From Clostridiales bacterium (GTDB lineage Bacteria > Bacillota > Clostridia > Monoglobales > Monoglobaceae): 64,000 nucleotides of DNA. The position numbers and the translations under genes were made by a program. Under the pieces are notes generated by a model. That model saw only the letters and a list, made by a program, of their open reading frames with translations. It did not search any database and was not told where the DNA came from. Where the stretch lies: NCBI GenBank assembly GCA_019419865.1, contig JAHZIG010000008.1:58061-122060 (forward strand), in the 5' to 3' direction. Shown piece by piece: positions 9,319-18,167 of this stretch (position 1 is its first letter; each line of letters opens with the position of its first letter).

Positions 9319-9351
9319 CAAAAGGGCGGTTCGGTCTACTCCGGCCGCCCT
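9319..9351 (-). terminator. Possible terminator after the alpha-mannosidase gene
   Basis: AGGGCGG (9323-9329) pairs with CCGCCCT (9345-9351). On the minus strand the stem is followed by TTTGG, a short T run, so termination may be inefficient. It lies 12 bp past the mannosidase stop codon. Confidence 0.5.
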
Positions 9352-9363
9352 ACTATTTTATGT

Positions 9364-12300
9364 TTATACCGTTATCCTTATCGTTTTTATCTCGTACGGC
9401 TTCATCTTAAAACTAAGCTTATTCTTATCCGCGCGTATTGCCGCCGCGCCGTCCGACCCGCTTAGTTCGTTCTCAAGCAGATCGCATTCTACCGCCCTTT
9501 TGATAGGCTTATAAAAATCAAGTTCTGCCTCCGCCCTCTTATTCTTATATTCATAGAGGCGGATTATAATATCGTCGCCGCGCTCGGCCTTTTTTATCGC
9601 CTCGACCTGAACGTTATCCGCATTTACGGACAGAACTTCAAGTTTAGGCGGCAGCTTCCCGTCCTTAACGCCGCCTATCGAGTAAAGCATAGGCGCGTTT
9701 AGATTATACGCGTACTCTACAGTCTTCGCCTCCCTGAACGCGCCCTTATGCGGATACAGCGAATACGTAAACTCATGTTTCTCTTTGTCGGCTTCGGGGT
9801 TCGGATAAATCGCCGACTTGAGCATAGCCAGCTCGATCGCGCCGTTCTTCACGCTGAAACCGTATTTGCAATCGTTTAAAAGCGACAACCCGTAGCCGTA
9901 CTCCGACAGGTCTATCCATTTGTGGGCGCAGACCTCGAACTTGGCCTGATCCCATGACGTATTATTATGAGTCGGACGCTCCAGATTTCCGTACTGTATC
10001 TCAAACGACGCTTTGTCGCTGTGGATATCCGCCGGGAAGGACGCGCGCAGATGCGTCTGTTTTTCCTTCCAGTCTATCTCGGTCTTAAAGTCTATTCTGT
10101 CCACGTCGTTATAGAACCAGATCTCCTGCTTGATACGCGAACTCATATACTCGCGGACGATCTCTACGACCGTGCATACCGCTCCCGACTCCTTTATCTT
10201 TACGGACGATACGTTATCCACAGGATAAGCTTTTTCTTTATAATATTCGCTAAGCTCCCACGCCTCGAAATATTCGGGTTTATCCTCGTAGGCGCTTAGC
10301 CTATTAATCCGCGCTCCGTCCGGAACCAGCTCGCGGTCGTTGTTCTTGTCAAACAACGACTCTATCTCCATGTTCTCGTCAAATCTTACTCTGAAATACG
10401 GAGTTTCTATCTCTCTTTCGGACGAACTTATCTCCGCTCCGCTCGGGGCGGGGACGCCGCTAAACGAAAACGTCTTATAGCCGAAAGCCGGAATGTTTTC
10501 CGCGTAAAACGCCGCGTTCCCGTCGGACAGCTTCTGGATCGGATAGCGCTTTCCCTCGTCGTCGATTACCGACTCTGCATAATCGGGCGTCTTTGCGATC
10601 AAAACGTCGCTTCTTACCTTTCCGCTGTCGTTGAATACGGTAATCCCTTCGCCGTCCAGTTTTATATTATCGGATATGGCGCGGATCGCTTTATCGGTCA
10701 GACCGCGTATATCGGATATAACCGCCTCGTACTGCTCTTTTGAATCGTCGTAGACCCCTTTTATGGACGAACCCGGAATAATATCGTGGAACTGGTTGAG
10801 CAGTACTACCTCCCACGCTTTATTCAGTTCCTCCGCCGGGTAATCCGATCTTTCGAGCAGTTTATCTCCCGCTATGCTCAGATACTCCAAAGAGCGCAGC
10901 GACGTCTCGCATCTGCGGTTATACTTCTTATTTCTCGCCATCGACGTATACGTTCCGCGATGAAATTCGAGATACAGTTCTCCGACCCATTTGGGAAGAC
11001 GCTTCTTATTCTTTACGTTCTTCTCTACGCTCCGCATAAAATCGCGCATTCCGCCCAGCTTCACAGCCGGAACCGCGCCGAGTCCGTTTTTGAGCCGCTT
11101 CGCGTATTCTATCTGTTCTTTCGTGGGGCCTCCGCCGCCGTCGCCCCAGCCGTAAGAGAGCATGACCTCGTTATTTATATCCTTATTCCGATATCTTTGC
11201 CACGTTCCCAACACGACGTCCGGACACACGACCGCGTTATAGGTCGCAATATAATACTCCTTAGCCTGCCCCGGATCCGGCGCGGTATGAAAATACGACA
11301 ATATCTCCGTTCCGTCTATTCCCTGCCATAGGAACGTGTCGTTCGGCATATGATTGGTATCGTTCCAACTTATTTTAGAGGTGACGAAATACTTTATCCC
11401 CGCCTTTTTAAGTATCTGCGGCATAGCCGCGCTGTAGCCGAAAACGTCGGGCAGCCATAACACCTCCGACTCCGCGCCGAACTCCTCTTTAAAGAAACGT
11501 TTGCCGAACATCAACTGACGAACCATCGACTCGCCCGAGATAAGATTGCAGTCGGCTTCAAGCCACATGCCGCCCTCCGGCTCGAACCGTCCTTCCTTGA
11601 CCCTCTCCTTGATCTGCGAATAAAGCTCGGGGCAGTCCTCTTTAACAAACTTATACAACTGCGGCTGGCTCGAGGAAAATATATACTCCGGATACCTGTT
11701 CATATAATCGAGCGCCGTAGAAAAACTCCTCTGCGCCTTAAGCCGCGTATGCTTGAGCCGCCAAAGCCAAGCGACGTCTATATGGGTATGAGCGATCGCC
11801 CACGCCTTGACGTCGCTATTTCCGTATTTGTTATACAGATTCTCCTCGATAAATCTATTTGCGTTTGCAACGCTCTCGTCGAATTCGCGGCTGTACGGTC
11901 TGCGCAGGTCCAGCATATTAAGAGCGTCGAGCAAAACGCTTTTCATTCCGGCGTATCTACCGTCGTTTTCATCCATGACCGCGAGCGTCTCATACCCGAC
12001 CGCGAAGTTATAATAGAGCCTCTCCGCCTCTCTATGGATATTCCCGATCGCGACCCTTAACACACACTCGTGCCTCTCTACTCCCGGCCAGCCTTCGAGC
12101 GTCAGGTCGTAGCTTTCGCCGAGCTTCGCCTCCTCCGTAAGCAAGATCTCTCTGTGGTTTATATCGAGGCCCTGCTTGACCGCGCCGTTTACATAGACGA
12201 GATACTGCGGATTCTCCAGCGTAGAACCTTTATAGAAATACGAATCGATCAACAACGCGAGCGGCTTTCCCGCAAGCTCTTCATCGGCCGCCGCGGAAAA

Positions 12301-12492
12301 CTTGAACGTCTTCATCTCGCCGTCCCGTCCCCAAATCTTGTCTTTAGGATACGGCGAATATCCGTCCATATCCGTAACGTCGCCCGCGCCGCCGTCTTTG
12401 TAGTAGATCTCCTCGAGCGGCTTTAAATTATAGTAAATATAACTCCTCAGTTCCTCTTTCATACGCGCTAATCTTTGTAGATCGCGAGCCAT
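9364..12492 (-). CDS. Alpha-mannosidase, glycoside hydrolase family 38
   Basis: Zinc-dependent retaining alpha-mannosidase of 1042 residues, the usual length for bacterial GH38 enzymes. The zinc-binding HTHID motif lies at residues 235-239, the nucleophile Asp349 in WLPDVFGYS, and a further zinc His in NQFHDIIPGSS at about residue 575. The C-terminal half is the beta-sandwich expected of the family. There is no signal peptide, so it should act in the cytoplasm on imported oligosaccharides. It stands alone between a terminator and an AT-rich upstream region; AAGAAGGGA precedes the ATG. The natural substrate is not evident. Confidence 0.95.
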   Translation of the reverse strand: MARDLQRLARMKEELRSYIYYNLKPLEEIYYKDGGAGDVTDMDGYSPYPKDKIWGRDGEMKTFKFSAAADEELAGKPLALLIDSYFYKGSTLENPQYLVYVNGAVKQGLDINHREILLTEEAKLGESYDLTLEGWPGVERHECVLRVAIGNIHREAERLYYNFAVGYETLAVMDENDGRYAGMKSVLLDALNMLDLRRPYSREFDESVANANRFIEENLYNKYGNSDVKAWAIAHTHIDVAWLWRLKHTRLKAQRSFSTALDYMNRYPEYIFSSSQPQLYKFVKEDCPELYSQIKERVKEGRFEPEGGMWLEADCNLISGESMVRQLMFGKRFFKEEFGAESEVLWLPDVFGYSAAMPQILKKAGIKYFVTSKISWNDTNHMPNDTFLWQGIDGTEILSYFHTAPDPGQAKEYYIATYNAVVCPDVVLGTWQRYRNKDINNEVMLSYGWGDGGGGPTKEQIEYAKRLKNGLGAVPAVKLGGMRDFMRSVEKNVKNKKRLPKWVGELYLEFHRGTYTSMARNKKYNRRCETSLRSLEYLSIAGDKLLERSDYPAEELNKAWEVVLLNQFHDIIPGSSIKGVYDDSKEQYEAVISDIRGLTDKAIRAISDNIKLDGEGITVFNDSGKVRSDVLIAKTPDYAESVIDDEGKRYPIQKLSDGNAAFYAENIPAFGYKTFSFSGVPAPSGAEISSSEREIETPYFRVRFDENMEIESLFDKNNDRELVPDGARINRLSAYEDKPEYFEAWELSEYYKEKAYPVDNVSSVKIKESGAVCTVVEIVREYMSSRIKQEIWFYNDVDRIDFKTEIDWKEKQTHLRASFPADIHSDKASFEIQYGNLERPTHNNTSWDQAKFEVCAHKWIDLSEYGYGLSLLNDCKYGFSVKNGAIELAMLKSAIYPNPEADKEKHEFTYSLYPHKGAFREAKTVEYAYNLNAPMLYSIGGVKDGKLPPKLEVLSVNADNVQVEAIKKAERGDDIIIRLYEYKNKRAEAELDFYKPIKRAVECDLLENELSGSDGAAAIRADKNKLSFKMKPYEIKTIRITV

Positions 12493-12680
12493 ATCGATCC
12501 CTTCTTTCTTTTCCCAAATATTTTTCCAAACTAACTCTTTAATTTATTTATCTTTAAGCTTCTTATAACATATTAATTTTTACATATCAATATTAAATTT
12601 ATTGCATTTTTCTCAATGCATATAAAAAAAATAACATGAGTAATAATAATCTCGCTGAATATTTCACTATCAAATTTAAC
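12493..12680. other. AT-rich intergenic region
   Basis: Spacer between the divergent mannosidase and phosphodiesterase genes. It is strongly AT-rich and must hold the mannosidase promoter, but no single hexamer pair stands out on the minus strand. No gene is seen. Confidence 0.5.
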
Positions 12681-12709
12681 TTGTATTCTAATCTGCGGTA
12701 TGGTATAAT
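12681..12709 (+). promoter_or_regulatory. Sigma-A type promoter upstream of the phosphodiesterase gene
   Basis: TTGTAT (12681-12686), 17-bp spacer, TATAAT (12704-12709). The transcript would carry a leader of about 235 nt before the ATG at 12951, including the hairpin and short frame at 12754-12807. Confidence 0.65.
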
Positions 12710-12753
12710 TTGCTCAAAGTTAGCCGTATGAAACGGTCTGACTAAAATAACAC

Positions 12754-12807
12754 GGAGGTAGATATAACGTGAAAGTTTCTTTCACGTTAGCCTCCGGCAG
12801 AATTTAA
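12754..12807 (+). other. Hairpin leader with a possible 12-residue peptide frame
   Basis: GGAGG (12754-12758) is followed after ten bases by GTG 12769 and a 12-codon frame ending in TAA at 12807. The first codons form one arm of a 10-bp perfect hairpin (AACGTGAAAG 12766-12775, CTTTCACGTT 12779-12788, loop TTT). The bases CGGAGG and a following CCTCCG (12791-12796) could pair as an outer stem and mask the ribosome site. There is no T run, so it is not a terminator. It may be a leader peptide or only an RNA structure; nothing supports a particular function. Confidence 0.35.
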
Positions 12808-12950
12808 GCGCCCGCGCGAATTTTTCCTCGCATATAGCGCTCGGAAACGCGCATGGGCGTATAATAATCTCTTATCATTCCTTGCCCTGCGGATAAGAGA
12901 AATTTAATACTTATATTATGCCGGCGCAGGGCGGCGGAATGGAGATTATT

Positions 12951-13493
12951 ATGAGACTTATGATAGCGTCCGATATACACGGCTCGGAATATTATTGCAA
13001 ACTCATGCTGAGCGCCTTTGAAAGAGAGGGCGCGGACAGGCTGCTCCTGCTCGGCGATATTCTGTATCACGGTCCGAGAAACGAACTGCCCAGAGATTAC
13101 GCCCCGAAAAAGGTGATAGAGCTTCTTAATCCGCTCAAAGACAAGCTATTTTGCGTAAGGGGCAACTGCGACACCGAAGTAGACCAAATGGTTCTCGACT
13201 TTCCCATAATGGCGGACTACGCGATAATTCCCGCAGGCGATCGGCTTATATACGCGACGCACGGCCACCATTTTTCCGAAACGGCCCCGCCGCCGCTTTC
13301 CAAGGGGGATATCCTTTTAAACGGACACACTCACGTCCCTAAATTTGTCGAATACGAGGATTATATTTATATGAACCCCGGCTCCGTTTCTATCCCCAAA
13401 GAGGACAGCCCTCATTCGTATATGATACTCGACGGCGCCGATCTGCAGTGGAAAGACCTCGACGGAAACGTATACATGACAAAAAATATCTAA
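12951..13493 (+). CDS. yfcE: Metallophosphoesterase, YfcE/MJ0936 type phosphodiesterase
   Basis: Cytoplasmic phosphodiesterase of 180 residues in the calcineurin-like superfamily. Its two-metal site motifs are all present: DIHGS near the N-terminus, GDILYHGPRN, GNCD, HGHHF and GHTHVP, then the NPGSVSIPK ending typical of YfcE. ATG 12951 is chosen because GGAG ends six bases before it and translation then begins with the first strand (MRLMIASDIHGS); in-frame starts at 12918 and 12939 are alternatives. The physiological substrate of YfcE proteins is unknown. Upstream is a hairpin leader. Confidence 0.92.
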   Translation: MRLMIASDIHGSEYYCKLMLSAFEREGADRLLLLGDILYHGPRNELPRDYAPKKVIELLNPLKDKLFCVRGNCDTEVDQMVLDFPIMADYAIIPAGDRLIYATHGHHFSETAPPPLSKGDILLNGHTHVPKFVEYEDYIYMNPGSVSIPKEDSPHSYMILDGADLQWKDLDGNVYMTKNI

Positions 13494-13595
13494 ATATTCC
13501 GGCGCGGGTTTTGGGGCTATCATCCCGCGTCTCCGTATATACGGGAATAATTCAATAAAATTAATCGCGATTTTGATCTAAAAGGATGGAGATAT

Positions 13596-14534
13596 ATGCA
13601 GACGAAAAAAGACGTATCGATAAGCGGACTGAACCTTGAGTTTATAAAAGATTACAAAGCCGACGATAAGCTTCGGAAAAGTTTAAACCGCATGACGGAG
13701 AAAATATTTGGATTCAGCTTTGAAAACTGGTACAAAGCCGGATACTGGAGCGGCTCCTGTATCCCATATTCACTCGTAAAGGACGGAGAGGTCGTATCGC
13801 ACGTAACCGTGTCCGAGATCGATTTCATAATAGACGGAAAGGCAAAAAAATGCGTTCAGTTAGGCACGGTAATGACCGATAAGCGCTATAGGAACATGGG
13901 ACTTAGCGCATATCTCTTAAATGAAATCAAAAGAGAATATGCGGGCGACCGCTTCATGATCTTCCTGTACGCAAGTAAAATGGCGCTGAGCTTTTATCCC
14001 AAATTCGGGTTTATTAAGAAAGACGAATACAAGGTCGATATTCCGATCCCCGCCGACAGGCCGCATACAAAAATAAGGAAGCTGGACATGAGTTACGAAG
14101 CCGACCGATCGACTCTGCTTCGGCTCGCAGAAAAACCGTATCCGATCCACAGGATGTCCATGCAGAACAATCCCGGGCTTATCGCGTTCTATTCCATGGA
14201 TTTTTGCAGCGTTATCTCGTTTTCCGACTCGCTGTATTACTCCGATGAGGAAGACGCCGCGATCGTTATGGAGACCGGCGACGGCGGCCGAAAGCTGACC
14301 GTGTACGACATATATTCGTCAAAAGACGCGGACCCGCTCTCTCTTGTGGAAAAAACGGCGCCCGAAGGCGTCGACCGCGCCGAACTGCTGTTTACGCCTT
14401 TCAACGCGCCGGATACCTATATGAGCAAATATAAAGACGAGGGCGCGTGGTTCGTTATGCTAAATCCAAACGATCCCGACGGACAAAAGTTTATCGAGAG
14501 CAAGCTGATGTGTCCGATACCATCGCATACTTAG
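13596..14534 (+). CDS. GNAT family N-acetyltransferase
   Basis: 312-residue protein with an N-terminal GNAT domain. Beta-4 is KCVQLGTVMTDKRYRNMGLSA, where the acetyl-CoA pyrophosphate loop (RYRNMG) is of the Q/RxxGxG/A type in weak form, followed by ASKMALSFYPKFGF, the usual late GNAT segment. The C-terminal 150 residues look like the second domain of larger, Eis-like acetyltransferases but are not clearly assignable. AAAGGATGGAG precedes the ATG. The gene follows yfcE by 102 bp and ends before a terminator. The acceptor substrate is unknown. Confidence 0.8.
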   Translation: MQTKKDVSISGLNLEFIKDYKADDKLRKSLNRMTEKIFGFSFENWYKAGYWSGSCIPYSLVKDGEVVSHVTVSEIDFIIDGKAKKCVQLGTVMTDKRYRNMGLSAYLLNEIKREYAGDRFMIFLYASKMALSFYPKFGFIKKDEYKVDIPIPADRPHTKIRKLDMSYEADRSTLLRLAEKPYPIHRMSMQNNPGLIAFYSMDFCSVISFSDSLYYSDEEDAAIVMETGDGGRKLTVYDIYSSKDADPLSLVEKTAPEGVDRAELLFTPFNAPDTYMSKYKDEGAWFVMLNPNDPDGQKFIESKLMCPIPSHT

Positions 14535-14550
14535 AGTATATAATTAATTT

Positions 14551-14588
14551 AAGCGGCCTGATCGTCGTAATGTTCAAGCCGCTTTTTA
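14551..14588 (+). terminator. Intrinsic terminator after the GNAT gene
   Basis: AAGCGGC (14551-14557) pairs with GCCGCTT (14578-14584) around a 20-base loop and is followed by TTTAC. The remaining part of the 14535-14848 gap shows no gene. Confidence 0.7.
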
Positions 14589-14848
14589 CGTTTTGCGGAC
14601 GCTTGGATAAAGACGTGATTTGTGCTCGCGGCTATAATAGATTCGAACGTTATCCAAAAGCTCTCCGACAAAACGTAGCTCTTATGCAAAGACTGAAAAA
14701 TAGTTTTTTTCCCATTCGATCCGAAGCGCTCCCCTACCGATAATCATTGGATTTACTCCATCTCCCGATTTAGCGGTTATCAAAACTCTGTTTTTGCGAA
14801 TTGGTGATCTCGTTGGCGAAAGCAAATATTTTCAGCTCGCGCTTCATT

Positions 14849-15262
14849 TTAAAAATCTCCGTCCAGCTTTACAATTGTTTCTCTAAGCTTATTGATATTA
14901 ACGTCTATCTTATCTATTATCTCCAGAAACTTCTCGTCGCCCTGTCCGGTCGGATCGTCCAAGCCCCAGTTTAAATTCAGCTTGTTCGGAACGTACGGGC
15001 AGACCACGTTACAGCCCATCGAAACTACGATATCCGGCTCGGGGATATCCGAGATCAATTTGGAATATTGGTCTTTATCCATATCTATGCCGTAGATCCG
15101 CTTCATCAAGCGAACCGCGTCCCGGTTGATCTCCGGCTTGGTCTCCGTACCCGCGGAGTAGCAGTCGCAGATATCGGAAAGATATTTCTTACCCAACGCT
15201 TCCGCTATCTGACTCCGGCATGAATTATGGACGCAGATAAACGCTACTTTTGTTTTGTTCAT
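14849..15262 (-). CDS. arsC: Arsenate reductase, low-molecular-weight phosphatase fold
   Basis: 137-residue cytoplasmic reductase that converts arsenate to arsenite. The P-loop CX5R is CVHNSCR (Cys10 to Arg16). The resolving cysteines are in MGCNVVCPYVP (Cys84, Cys88), and the NWGLDDPTGQGDEKF segment is typical of ArsC rather than of tyrosine phosphatases. The GGAGAA ribosome site lies inside the upstream GrpB-family gene, whose 3' end overlaps by 38 bp, so the two are cotranscribed. No arsR or arsenite efflux gene is adjacent; the nearest permease is 3.4 kb away. Confidence 0.9.
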   Translation of the reverse strand: MNKTKVAFICVHNSCRSQIAEALGKKYLSDICDCYSAGTETKPEINRDAVRLMKRIYGIDMDKDQYSKLISDIPEPDIVVSMGCNVVCPYVPNKLNLNWGLDDPTGQGDEKFLEIIDKIDVNINKLRETIVKLDGDF

Positions 15263-15839
15263 AGTATTTCTCCTCTATATTTTTCTCTATATTTCTTCTT
15301 TGTAAATTTGCCGATTCCGATCTCCAAATAGCGGCTTCCGCCAACAAACGCCGTATAATTTCTTCCTTGCCCGCCGTGTAACTCTTCCGGTCGTTAGAAA
15401 ACCGCGCCGCCAATTTCTGTTTGCAAGCATCGTACGCCGCCGCTTTTTCGGGATATGCGTTCAAATAGTCCCGAAAGTTGATATAGTTATTCCATTCCGT
15501 TCCGTTCCGCTTAACGACATGGATATGATGCGTTCGCATGTCGTTATCTCCCATTACAAATAACGCCTCTCCCGCAACAACTTCTCCGCGAAAAATGATA
15601 TTATGCCGCTTTAGCGCTTCAATATAATGGGATACATCGTCTAAGTCGCGAACCGCAACGGCGATATCGATAATCGGCTTTGCGTGGATCGAGCCGACGG
15701 CCGTGCTTCCGATATGTTGGATATCGACAGCCGTATCCCCTAAAAGTTGTTTTAATAATTCGACTGTATTTTCAGCGTTCTCGCTCCACTCCTTCTGACG
15801 AGGGAGTAACGCTACCGTTCCTCTTTTTAATCCTATCAT
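15225..15839 (-). CDS. GrpB family nucleotidyltransferase-fold protein
   Basis: 204-residue protein of the GrpB/UPF0157 family, which has a nucleotidyltransferase-like fold. Visible motifs are DIQHIGSTAVGSIHAKPIIDI, the core GSTAV...KPxIDI signature, and RTHHIHVV with FRDYL downstream. Function is not established for the family. The last 30 or so residues run past the usual end, are rich in Arg, Asn and Lys, and overlap the start of arsC, so the extension may be recent. The start at 15839 follows GGAGGA by 11 bases. Confidence 0.8.
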   Translation of the reverse strand: MIGLKRGTVALLPRQKEWSENAENTVELLKQLLGDTAVDIQHIGSTAVGSIHAKPIIDIAVAVRDLDDVSHYIEALKRHNIIFRGEVVAGEALFVMGDNDMRTHHIHVVKRNGTEWNNYINFRDYLNAYPEKAAAYDACKQKLAARFSNDRKSYTAGKEEIIRRLLAEAAIWRSESANLQRRNIEKNIEEKYYEQNKSSVYLRP

Positions 15840-15892
15840 AATATATGTATCCTCCGCGAAATTCAATCATACAATCCGTTAAATAGAACCGG

Positions 15893-16108
15893 TCAATCCT
15901 TATCCGAAAGCTCCATCGCCTGTATGTCCGATATTTTTATGATCTTCACATCAGAGTCAAAAGCGCTTATAAGTATCGACTCGTCTTCAAAAAATTCATC
16001 GTACCAGCCGCCTTCGACCGTCGCGCCGTCTTTTAACGTAACAACTACGATATGCTCGTACAAGTTCTCATATTTATCATGAAAGTCCCGGCTTACATTA
16101 TAAGCCAT
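15893..16108 (-). CDS. Small conserved-looking hypothetical protein
   Basis: 71-residue acidic protein. After a short helix (SRDFHDKYENLYEH) the rest is beta-strand-like: IVVVTLKDGATVEGGWYDEFFEDESILIS and a final IKISDIQAMEL. This strand pattern resembles a small Sm-like or SH3-like barrel, but I do not recognise a family. ATG 16108 follows GGAGG by six bases. It lies 53 bp upstream of the GrpB-family gene on the same strand. Confidence 0.6.
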   Translation of the reverse strand: MAYNVSRDFHDKYENLYEHIVVVTLKDGATVEGGWYDEFFEDESILISAFDSDVKIIKISDIQAMELSDKD

Positions 16109-16129
16109 AGTCCGCCTCCGCCGCACGGG

Positions 16130-16321
16130 CTATTTCTTTAAATTATTTAATATTCCCGAAACGGCCGCAAATAGCCAGCATATACCTATGATGATAAGCG
16201 CTATCTTCCAGCCTATACCGTTGTCAAAAACAAAGATAAAGGTGTAGATGGCAAAAATACTTATCAGCGCTCCGATACTGTATAATATCAGATTCAATTT
16301 TCTGCGTTTTTCTTTATCCAT
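16130..16321 (-). CDS. Small two-pass membrane protein
   Basis: 63-residue protein with a basic N-terminus (MDKEKRRKLN), then two hydrophobic segments at about residues 9-29 and 36-55 separated by DNGIGWK. No family is recognised. AGGAGA eight bases before ATG 16321 fixes the start; the frame continues upstream into the hydrolase gene but without a ribosome site. Confidence 0.6.
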   Translation of the reverse strand: MDKEKRRKLNLILYSIGALISIFAIYTFIFVFDNGIGWKIALIIIGICWLFAAVSGILNNLKK

Positions 16322-16379
16322 TTTGTTTCTCCTTTTGTGTCGATTTTGCGGCTTGTTTGAGCTTATGATAAACTGGGAT

Positions 16380-17081
16380 TTAATTAAGTCTTTCTCTAAT
16401 CCAGTTTCTGAAAAAATCCAGTTCAAAATCCGTATGAAACCAATGTTCTCCACCTTTTTGTTCTGTGAGTTCACAGCCAAAATTATCTGCAAAAGTTTTT
16501 ACATAATCGTATTCACACAAAATATCATTTTCTCCTCGCAGAATAAATGTTTTGTGGTTCCATGTATTAATCGGATGATTTTTAACATATTTATAATACG
16601 GAAAATATAAAGGTTCTATATCATTCTCTACCTTTACTCTTTCTTGAAACTCTTTTTCTGTAATATGGCAGTATTTCATGAGATTATGAATGATTCGTTC
16701 CATATCTGTTACAGGAGAGAGAAACCACGCACGTTCTATTTCAATATCTGCAAATGCAAGTAATTCAAAATAAGCGCCCATACTACACCCAAATATTGAA
16801 ACTTCCTCGCCTTGATTTACTGCAAAAGAGTACATAGCTTTCAACTCTCGAACACATTCGTCCGGCATAATAAAATCTGTTTCATATACTCTTTCTCCAT
16901 GCTGCGGCAGGTCAAAGCTAAGAACCTGATAGCCGTTTGCCGTCGCTTCTTCCGCAAGCGCCCAAATGCAGTCGTCAATTTTTGAAGAATGACTTCCATG
17001 CGCCGCAATTATAATTTTATCGCTTGGCTCTCCCCATAAAATAGAAGGAATACCGTCAATTCTGATTTTACTTAAATTCAT
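16380..17081 (-). CDS. Alpha/beta hydrolase
   Basis: 233-residue hydrolase. The oxyanion region HGSHSS follows the third strand, the nucleophile elbow is GCSMG (serine in FGCSMGAY), an acid lies after ILRGEND, and the catalytic His is in GGEHWFH near the C-terminus. It has no signal peptide. The coding sequence uses A/T-ending codons far more than neighbouring genes, consistent with later acquisition. The substrate cannot be inferred. Confidence 0.85.
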   Translation of the reverse strand: MNLSKIRIDGIPSILWGEPSDKIIIAAHGSHSSKIDDCIWALAEEATANGYQVLSFDLPQHGERVYETDFIMPDECVRELKAMYSFAVNQGEEVSIFGCSMGAYFELLAFADIEIERAWFLSPVTDMERIIHNLMKYCHITEKEFQERVKVENDIEPLYFPYYKYVKNHPINTWNHKTFILRGENDILCEYDYVKTFADNFGCELTEQKGGEHWFHTDFELDFFRNWIRERLN

Positions 17082-17144
17082 ACTATTTACCTATGTAAAT
17101 CCCAAATTATCTTCCTATTTATCCGCTTGCCTAAACCTGAATTA

Positions 17145-17558
17145 TCATTTCCGATTCGGTTTTCTTTTAATAGCCAACAATTTCATATAATCGTCAAATT
17201 CAGCGATATCGGTCGGTTCGAACATCACCCATTTTCCATCGCGATAGGTCTTCGCCTCGTCATACCGCCTGCAAACGGCGTCGGAAAGAGAGCCTCTTAT
17301 ATTCTCAAATTTGGCTCTTTCATCTTTCCCGAAGATGATCATGAAACCGACGCAATTACTTTTTGCGTACAGGCCGCAAAGCGTTTTGCCGCCTCGTCGG
17401 TATTTGTACTCGTAAGTCCAATTCTTGCCGCCGGTATTCCATATTCGTTCCATTTCGTATTTTTTATCGATAGCCGAACATAACGCTTGCCAGACTTCAA
17501 ACAGAGATTGTCCGAGCAATTCAGTCATAGTCGATTGAGACGGTATATTTTCAAGCAT
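17145..17558 (-). CDS. DUF3788 family protein
   Basis: 137-residue protein. The pattern WNTGGKNWTYEYKYRRGGK followed by TLCGLYAKSNCVGFMIIFGKDE is characteristic of DUF3788 proteins, which are small soluble proteins common in Clostridia with no assigned function. The start codon follows GGAGG. The gene lies in a same-strand run of small accessory genes. Confidence 0.8.
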   Translation of the reverse strand: MLENIPSQSTMTELLGQSLFEVWQALCSAIDKKYEMERIWNTGGKNWTYEYKYRRGGKTLCGLYAKSNCVGFMIIFGKDERAKFENIRGSLSDAVCRRYDEAKTYRDGKWVMFEPTDIAEFDDYMKLLAIKRKPNRK

Positions 17559-17601
17559 TGTATTTCCTCCGTAATTATAAATTCATTTAACGCGCTAATT
17601 T

Positions 17602-18123
17602 TCAGCGCTTATAAAAATATATATCATATTTCCCCGACTGCTTTGTATTTTCATATATTTTTGTATCAAGTCCGCCAATTTCAAAACCGCAGGCTAAATA
17701 AAACAAGCAAGCGTTCAGATTGTTGTCCTGGCCGACAGTATACAAACCCGCGTACCCATTCGCTATAGCGTATTGATAGGACGCCTTAATTAGCCGTTTA
17801 CCAACGCCTTTACCGCGCATTTTGCCTTTGACCTTCAAGTCGTATAAAAAAAGACAGGGATTGAATACGGGAGTCAATATCGCTAATCCAATACACTCCT
17901 CGCCCTCATACGCTCCAACAAAAACATAGTTTTTCATTTCGTGATAATTGTAGTTTTCGTCGGGGAATGTCATTTCTTCAATCTGTCCAGCGGGAAATAG
18001 CCTTTCTGTATGTTCCCAGCCGTCTCCATTATAGGTAACGACCATTCGACCCATAATGGGAAAAGGTTCGTTGGGAATATTTATGTCCGCGGCGTGTTCT
18101 TCATCAATAAATCTAATTTTCAA
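17602..18123 (-). CDS. GNAT acetyltransferase, streptothricin acetyltransferase-like
   Basis: 173-residue acetyltransferase. The acetyl-CoA binding motif A is LKVKGKMRGKGVGKRLI, with RGKGVG as the pyrophosphate loop. The C-terminal part, VGQDNNLNACLFYLACGFEIGG then DTKIY, matches the layout of Sat/SatA streptothricin acetyltransferases. Activity on streptothricin is only a family-level suggestion; similar enzymes act on other amines. It lies 43 bp downstream of the DUF3795 remnant on the same strand. Confidence 0.8.
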   Translation of the reverse strand: MKIRFIDEEHAADINIPNEPFPIMGRMVVTYNGDGWEHTERLFPAGQIEEMTFPDENYNYHEMKNYVFVGAYEGEECIGLAILTPVFNPCLFLYDLKVKGKMRGKGVGKRLIKASYQYAIANGYAGLYTVGQDNNLNACLFYLACGFEIGGLDTKIYENTKQSGKYDIYFYKR

Positions 18124-18167
18124 TCTTACACCTCATTAAATTCCAATTTGTTACTCTATCTATTCTA

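Noticed and set aside
12766..12788. Perfect hairpin considered as a terminator
   Set aside because: No T run follows on either strand, and it lies between a promoter and a gene in the same direction.
14447..14743. Plus-strand frame of 98 codons overlapping the end of the GNAT gene
   Set aside because: No ribosome site, no family resemblance, and it runs through the terminator at 14551-14588.
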